Below are positions 6,042 to 8,257 of a DNA stretch of 8,257 bases, piece by piece. How positions within the stretch are numbered: position 1 is the stretch's first letter; each line of letters starts with the position of its first letter. The DNA is taken from contig CAMGET010000043.1 in assembly GCA_946055175.1 (NCBI GenBank), forward strand, positions 1 to 8,257, read 5' to 3'. The notes below the pieces were generated by a model. That model saw nothing but the letters and a program-made list of their open reading frames with translations, was not told the origin of the DNA and ran no database searches. A program made the position numbers and the translations under genes. The DNA comes from an uncultured Roseburia sp. (lineage in GTDB: Bacteria > Bacillota > Clostridia > Lachnospirales > Lachnospiraceae).

Positions 6042-6731
6042 CTATTTCAAAAATTTCTTACCCACAACGCTTCCTCCTTCTCCTGCTTCTAAATTTCCCA
6101 TATCCGTAGCAATCAGTCCCGGGCTTAAGGAGCAGACACGGATGCCCCTGCTGCCATATTCAAAGGCACATTTTGCCGCATACCAGATTACGAATTTTTT
6201 GGAAAGACCGTATGCAAGCCCTGCTGCCTGGTAACCCTTTAACATGTTCGGCAATTTTAATACCTTTTTCAAAAAAAGTGCCTCATCCTTGTCTGCCAGC
6301 GCAAGCGTTTTTTTACTTACAAGGAATTCCGGAATCATATAGGCCGAATTGGAAGACACATCCACAATGACACTTCCCTCTTTCATTCGTTTTGAGAACT
6401 CCTGATTGATGTAAACCGTTCCGAGTGCATTGACCCGGATTAACTGCTCCGGCTTTGCCATGGCAGGGGATAAGCCCGCTGAGTTAATCACATTTTTAAT
6501 TTCGCCAAGGCCTGCGGCATATTCTGCAAGTTCCCGCACCTGCTGTCTGTTCGAGGTGTCACAGGTTTTTGCATAGGCCTCATAGCCTGCTTCTTCCAGT
6601 TCTTTTACAGCCTTTTCCAGTTTGGACATAGTACGTCCGGTTACTACAATGATTTTATCCTTTGGCATACATTTTGCTGCTGCCAGTCCCATTCCGCTGC
6701 CACCGCCGGTAATTACACATACTCTTTTCAT
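6042..6731 (-). CDS. Classical short-chain dehydrogenase (SDR), C-terminally truncated
   Basis: NAD(P)-dependent oxidoreductase of the Rossmann-fold SDR family; the substrate cannot be told from sequence. Visible are the cofactor motif TGGGSGMG (8-15), NSAG (83-86), Asn101, a Ser segment SSNSAY (126-131) and the catalytic pair Tyr174/Lys178 (YGLSK). After these come RGIRVCSLSPGLIATDM (195-211). The catalytic core is complete, but the protein stops at 229 residues, soon after the SPG segment. Classical SDRs normally continue about 30-45 residues, with a G-R-x-x-x-P-E-E helix and a final strand near a GG-containing end. That piece is absent and is not seen on the other side of the TA module. 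The start overlaps the upstream gene's stop by one base (TAATG), so the two are translationally coupled. Relatives are often labelled hydroxysteroid dehydrogenase, but this is not shown here. Confidence 0.85.
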   Translation of the reverse strand: MKRVCVITGGGSGMGLAAAKCMPKDKIIVVTGRTMSKLEKAVKELEEAGYEAYAKTCDTSNRQQVRELAEYAAGLGEIKNVINSAGLSPAMAKPEQLIRVNALGTVYINQEFSKRMKEGSVIVDVSSNSAYMIPEFLVSKKTLALADKDEALFLKKVLKLPNMLKGYQAAGLAYGLSKKFVIWYAAKCAFEYGSRGIRVCSLSPGLIATDMGNLEAGEGGSVVGKKFLK

Positions 6732-7744
6732 TATTTAATCTTTCCTTCCTTTTTTAGCCAAGCCACTTCGTCACGAATGGTTTCTGTATATGGTCTGGTT
6801 GTATATCCCAGTTCCTTCTTTGCCTTACTTGAATCAAAGCTATTATTTCTTGCCAGATTATAAACAGAGAAGGTTGTCATTAGAGGTTGTTTTCCACTTC
6901 TCTTTGCCTGTTTTTCTAATACGGAGGCGAGAAAATGAGCAACACTAAGCGGCAGGAACTGCTTTATCGGTTTGCATCCGGCTTCATCGCAAAGCATTTT
7001 CACAAAATCCTTGAAGGATACTTCTTCATTTCCTAAAATATAGCACTGACCTTTTCTTCCCTTATCAGCTGCGGCAATGGTACCTGCTGCAAGGTCACGC
7101 ACATCGCACAGATTGAAAGAGCCATCCATACCCATTGGCATTTCGCCGTTTAAAATATCGATGACGGTCTTTGTCGTCTCACCTACTGCATAATCCTCCG
7201 GTCCTAAGATTCCGCTTGGATGAACAACGCAGGCATTTAAGCCTTCTAATTTTACGGCATCCAAAACAGCCTGTGTTGCGATTGCTTTGGAACGGCTGTA
7301 GCAGCCAAGTACCTGATCCTCATCAAAGTAAATCACTTCTTTGATTTTGGTTCCTTTCTTCGTCTCAGGAATCGCACCGGTACTGCTGCAGTATACCAGT
7401 TTCTGACATTCCGGATGTGTCAGGCAGCAGCGGATGATGTTTTTTGTACCGCCTACGTTTACGTTCATGACCAAGGGGTTGTAATCCGGTGATACCGTTA
7501 CAATACTTGCAATATGGAGCACATAGGTCTCTGTGCCTTCCGGCACTGCAAAAAACCGTTTCACATCTGCCATCTCACAAATGTCACCTTCGCAGATTTC
7601 CACTTCCTCCGGCAAATATTTTGCTGACTTATCTCCCGGCAAAACAAATGCTCTTACTTTATCACCGCGTGCCACTAATTGTCTACAGATTGTGCTTCCT
7701 AAAAATCCTGCTGCTCCTGTTACTAAATACATTTTATTGCTCAT
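6731..7744 (-). CDS. NAD-dependent epimerase/dehydratase-family protein (extended SDR, DFR/3-beta-HSD-like)
   Basis: A 337-residue extended SDR oxidoreductase. The nucleotide-binding motif TGAAGFLG is at 9-16, an acidic GDICE segment at 53-57, and a Ser/Thr active-site segment YCSSTGA at 118-124. The catalytic Tyr149/Lys153 pair lies in CYSRSKA, followed by HPSGILGPEDY (175-185) and the conserved FNLCDVRDLAAG (210-221). The C-terminus NSFDSSKAKKELGY...YTETIRDEVAWLKK (301-331) is typical of dihydroflavonol-reductase/sugar-epimerase relatives. It is cytoplasmic, with no signal or membrane segment. The ATG at 7744 is preceded by AAGGAG with nine bases between; a second ATG four codons on has no better site. 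It forms a two-gene operon with the overlapping SDR, so the pair probably acts on one compound, but the substrate is unknown. Confidence 0.88.
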   Translation of the reverse strand: MSNKMYLVTGAAGFLGSTICRQLVARGDKVRAFVLPGDKSAKYLPEEVEICEGDICEMADVKRFFAVPEGTETYVLHIASIVTVSPDYNPLVMNVNVGGTKNIIRCCLTHPECQKLVYCSSTGAIPETKKGTKIKEVIYFDEDQVLGCYSRSKAIATQAVLDAVKLEGLNACVVHPSGILGPEDYAVGETTKTVIDILNGEMPMGMDGSFNLCDVRDLAAGTIAAADKGRKGQCYILGNEEVSFKDFVKMLCDEAGCKPIKQFLPLSVAHFLASVLEKQAKRSGKQPLMTTFSVYNLARNNSFDSSKAKKELGYTTRPYTETIRDEVAWLKKEGKIK

Positions 7745-7788
7745 AGTTGTACTCTCCTTTTTTTATTTCTGTGCTATTGACAGGTGCT

Positions 7789-7842
7789 ATCTTACGGCAG
7801 GAGTTTTTAAGAAATGTTTTTGAAATGTTAAAGTTATGTTAA
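7789..7842 (-). promoter_or_regulatory. Candidate promoter of the SDR operon with an upstream PhoP-like box
   Basis: Minus-strand TAAGAT (7789-7794) could be a -10 with no good -35. Upstream lie three hexamers at exact 11-bp steps: TTAACA (7837-7842), TTAACA (7826-7831) and AAAACA (7815-7820). This resembles the Gram-positive PhoP box, hexamers TT(A/T/C)ACA with about 11-bp periodicity. The array would sit about 33-60 bases before the start, the usual place for OmpR/PhoP-family activators. Site identity and direction of control are inference. Confidence 0.35.
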
Positions 7843-7843
7843 A
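7811..7843. repeat. Three tandem 11-bp repeats
   Basis: Plus-strand units GAAATGTTTTT (7811-7821), GAAATGTTAAA (7822-7832) and GTTATGTTAAA (7833-7843) sit head to tail between the divergent SDR operon and degV-type gene. One-helical-turn spacing suggests side-by-side binding of a dimeric regulator on one face of the DNA. Confidence 0.75.
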
Positions 7844-7857
7844 TACTCTCTTTCCTC

Positions 7858-7886
7858 TTGACACTTTCCTATATATGTAGTAATCT
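7858..7886 (+). promoter_or_regulatory. Candidate promoter of the degV-type gene
   Basis: A perfect TTGACA (7858-7863), a 17-base spacer, then TAATCT (7881-7886, a weak -10). The predicted start is near 7893, leaving a leader of about 70 bases that contains the dyad at 7897-7917. Confidence 0.5.
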
Positions 7887-7896
7887 TGAAGACGCA

Positions 7897-7917
7897 ATGT
7901 AGTTTTTAATACTACAT
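7897..7917. promoter_or_regulatory. Operator-like dyad downstream of the degV promoter
   Basis: Perfect 7-bp arms ATGTAGT (7897-7903) and ACTACAT (7911-7917) flank TTTTAAT. A third direct copy of ATGTAGT lies at 7875-7881, within the promoter. Position at about +4 to +24 suits a repressor. The hairpin alone is A+T-rich and has no U-tail, so it is not a terminator. The binding protein is unknown. Confidence 0.45.
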
Positions 7918-7961
7918 CAACTTTTGCAAAAGACTATTTTTACTGGAAAGGAAAATGACTC

Positions 7962-8257
7962 ATGAAAGTCAGGATTGTCTCAGATTCTTCTTCAAATATC
8001 TATGCGATGGATGGTGTGGATTTTGCTTCTGCTCCACTTCGAATTTCCACTACGGAAAAAGAATATATTGATACCGCCGATTTAGATGTCGCAGGCATGG
8101 TAGATGATTTAAGTTCCTATAAAGGTCGCTCAAGTTCAGCCTGTCCGGGTGTCGGTGATTATTTAGCTGCCTTTGATGGGTATGATGAAATCTATTGTGT
8201 TACGATTTCCGGCAATCTTTCCGGAAGCTATAATGCAGCCATGACCGCTAAGCAACA
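7962..8257 (+). CDS. DegV-family protein, 3' end outside window
   Basis: DegV proteins are cytoplasmic two-domain proteins that bind a fatty acid; in Firmicutes some deliver exogenous fatty acids to the fatty-acid kinase FakA. The 98 visible residues cover the N-terminal domain: VSDSSSNI (6-13), the segment SSSACPGVGDYLAAF (57-71), and the lipid-headgroup loop TISGNLSGSYNAA (81-93). All match the family. The ATG follows AAAGGA with nine bases between; an ATG at 7955 is in another frame. It is the only plus-strand gene, divergent from the SDR operon across a 217-base intergenic region. About 180-190 further residues are expected beyond the window edge. Confidence 0.93.
   Translation, partial: MKVRIVSDSSSNIYAMDGVDFASAPLRISTTEKEYIDTADLDVAGMVDDLSSYKGRSSSACPGVGDYLAAFDGYDEIYCVTISGNLSGSYNAAMTAKQ

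Noticed and set aside
7897..7917. BlaI/MecI/CopY-type operator.
   Set aside because: Those sites read TACA-x-TGTA; here the half-sites face the other way (TGTA...TACA) with a seven-base centre.
7955..7964. Earlier ATG for the degV-type gene at 7955.
   Set aside because: It is out of frame with the DegV protein; the ATG at 7962 gives the conserved VSDSSSN N-terminus.

Overview
The window reads as low-to-mid G+C Firmicutes chromosome, most likely a gut Lachnospiraceae member of the Roseburia/Agathobacter/Eubacterium/Coprococcus kind. This rests on strong AAGGAG-type ribosome sites, short intergenic gaps, an L-rhamnose operon, a clostridial-type lactate dehydrogenase, a DegV protein and a type III toxin-antitoxin module of a kind known from such bacteria. 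The placement is inference from style and protein flavour. Nearly everything is on the minus strand; only the degV-type gene at the right edge is on the plus strand.

Right to left along the minus strand: a divergent intergenic region (7745-7961) feeds degV rightward, and leftward an extended SDR/epimerase-like gene overlapped by a classical SDR gene. The second SDR lacks its usual C-terminal end and stops a few bases before a compact type III toxin-antitoxin (TA) module. That module has a near-consensus promoter (6007-6034), an RNA antitoxin with two 49-nt tandem units (5888-5985), a hairpin terminator (5855-5880) and a 164-residue CptN/TenpN-like endoribonuclease toxin (5343-5837). Its layout is the classic type III one: promoter, RNA repeats, leaky terminator, toxin.

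Next come an L-lactate dehydrogenase (4289-5257), a broken EAL-domain (c-di-GMP phosphodiesterase) pseudogene with both a frameshift and a large internal deletion (3789-4231), and an AraC-family regulator ending in a good terminator (2736-2770). Last is the rhamnose operon: rhamnulokinase rhaB (1264-2673), then L-rhamnose isomerase rhaA (1-1228, running off the left edge about ten residues before its expected end).

Functionally, rhaA converts L-rhamnose to L-rhamnulose and rhaB phosphorylates it. The adjacent AraC-type protein, with an N-terminal cupin sensor, is the obvious candidate activator. The most notable item is the TA module, whose RNA antitoxin no protein-coding annotation would show. 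It sits against a truncated gene, suggesting it arrived by a rearrangement. Regulatory-looking DNA includes an inverted repeat around the ldh ribosome site, an 11-bp-periodic tandem repeat resembling a PhoP box, and a dyad just downstream of the predicted degV promoter.
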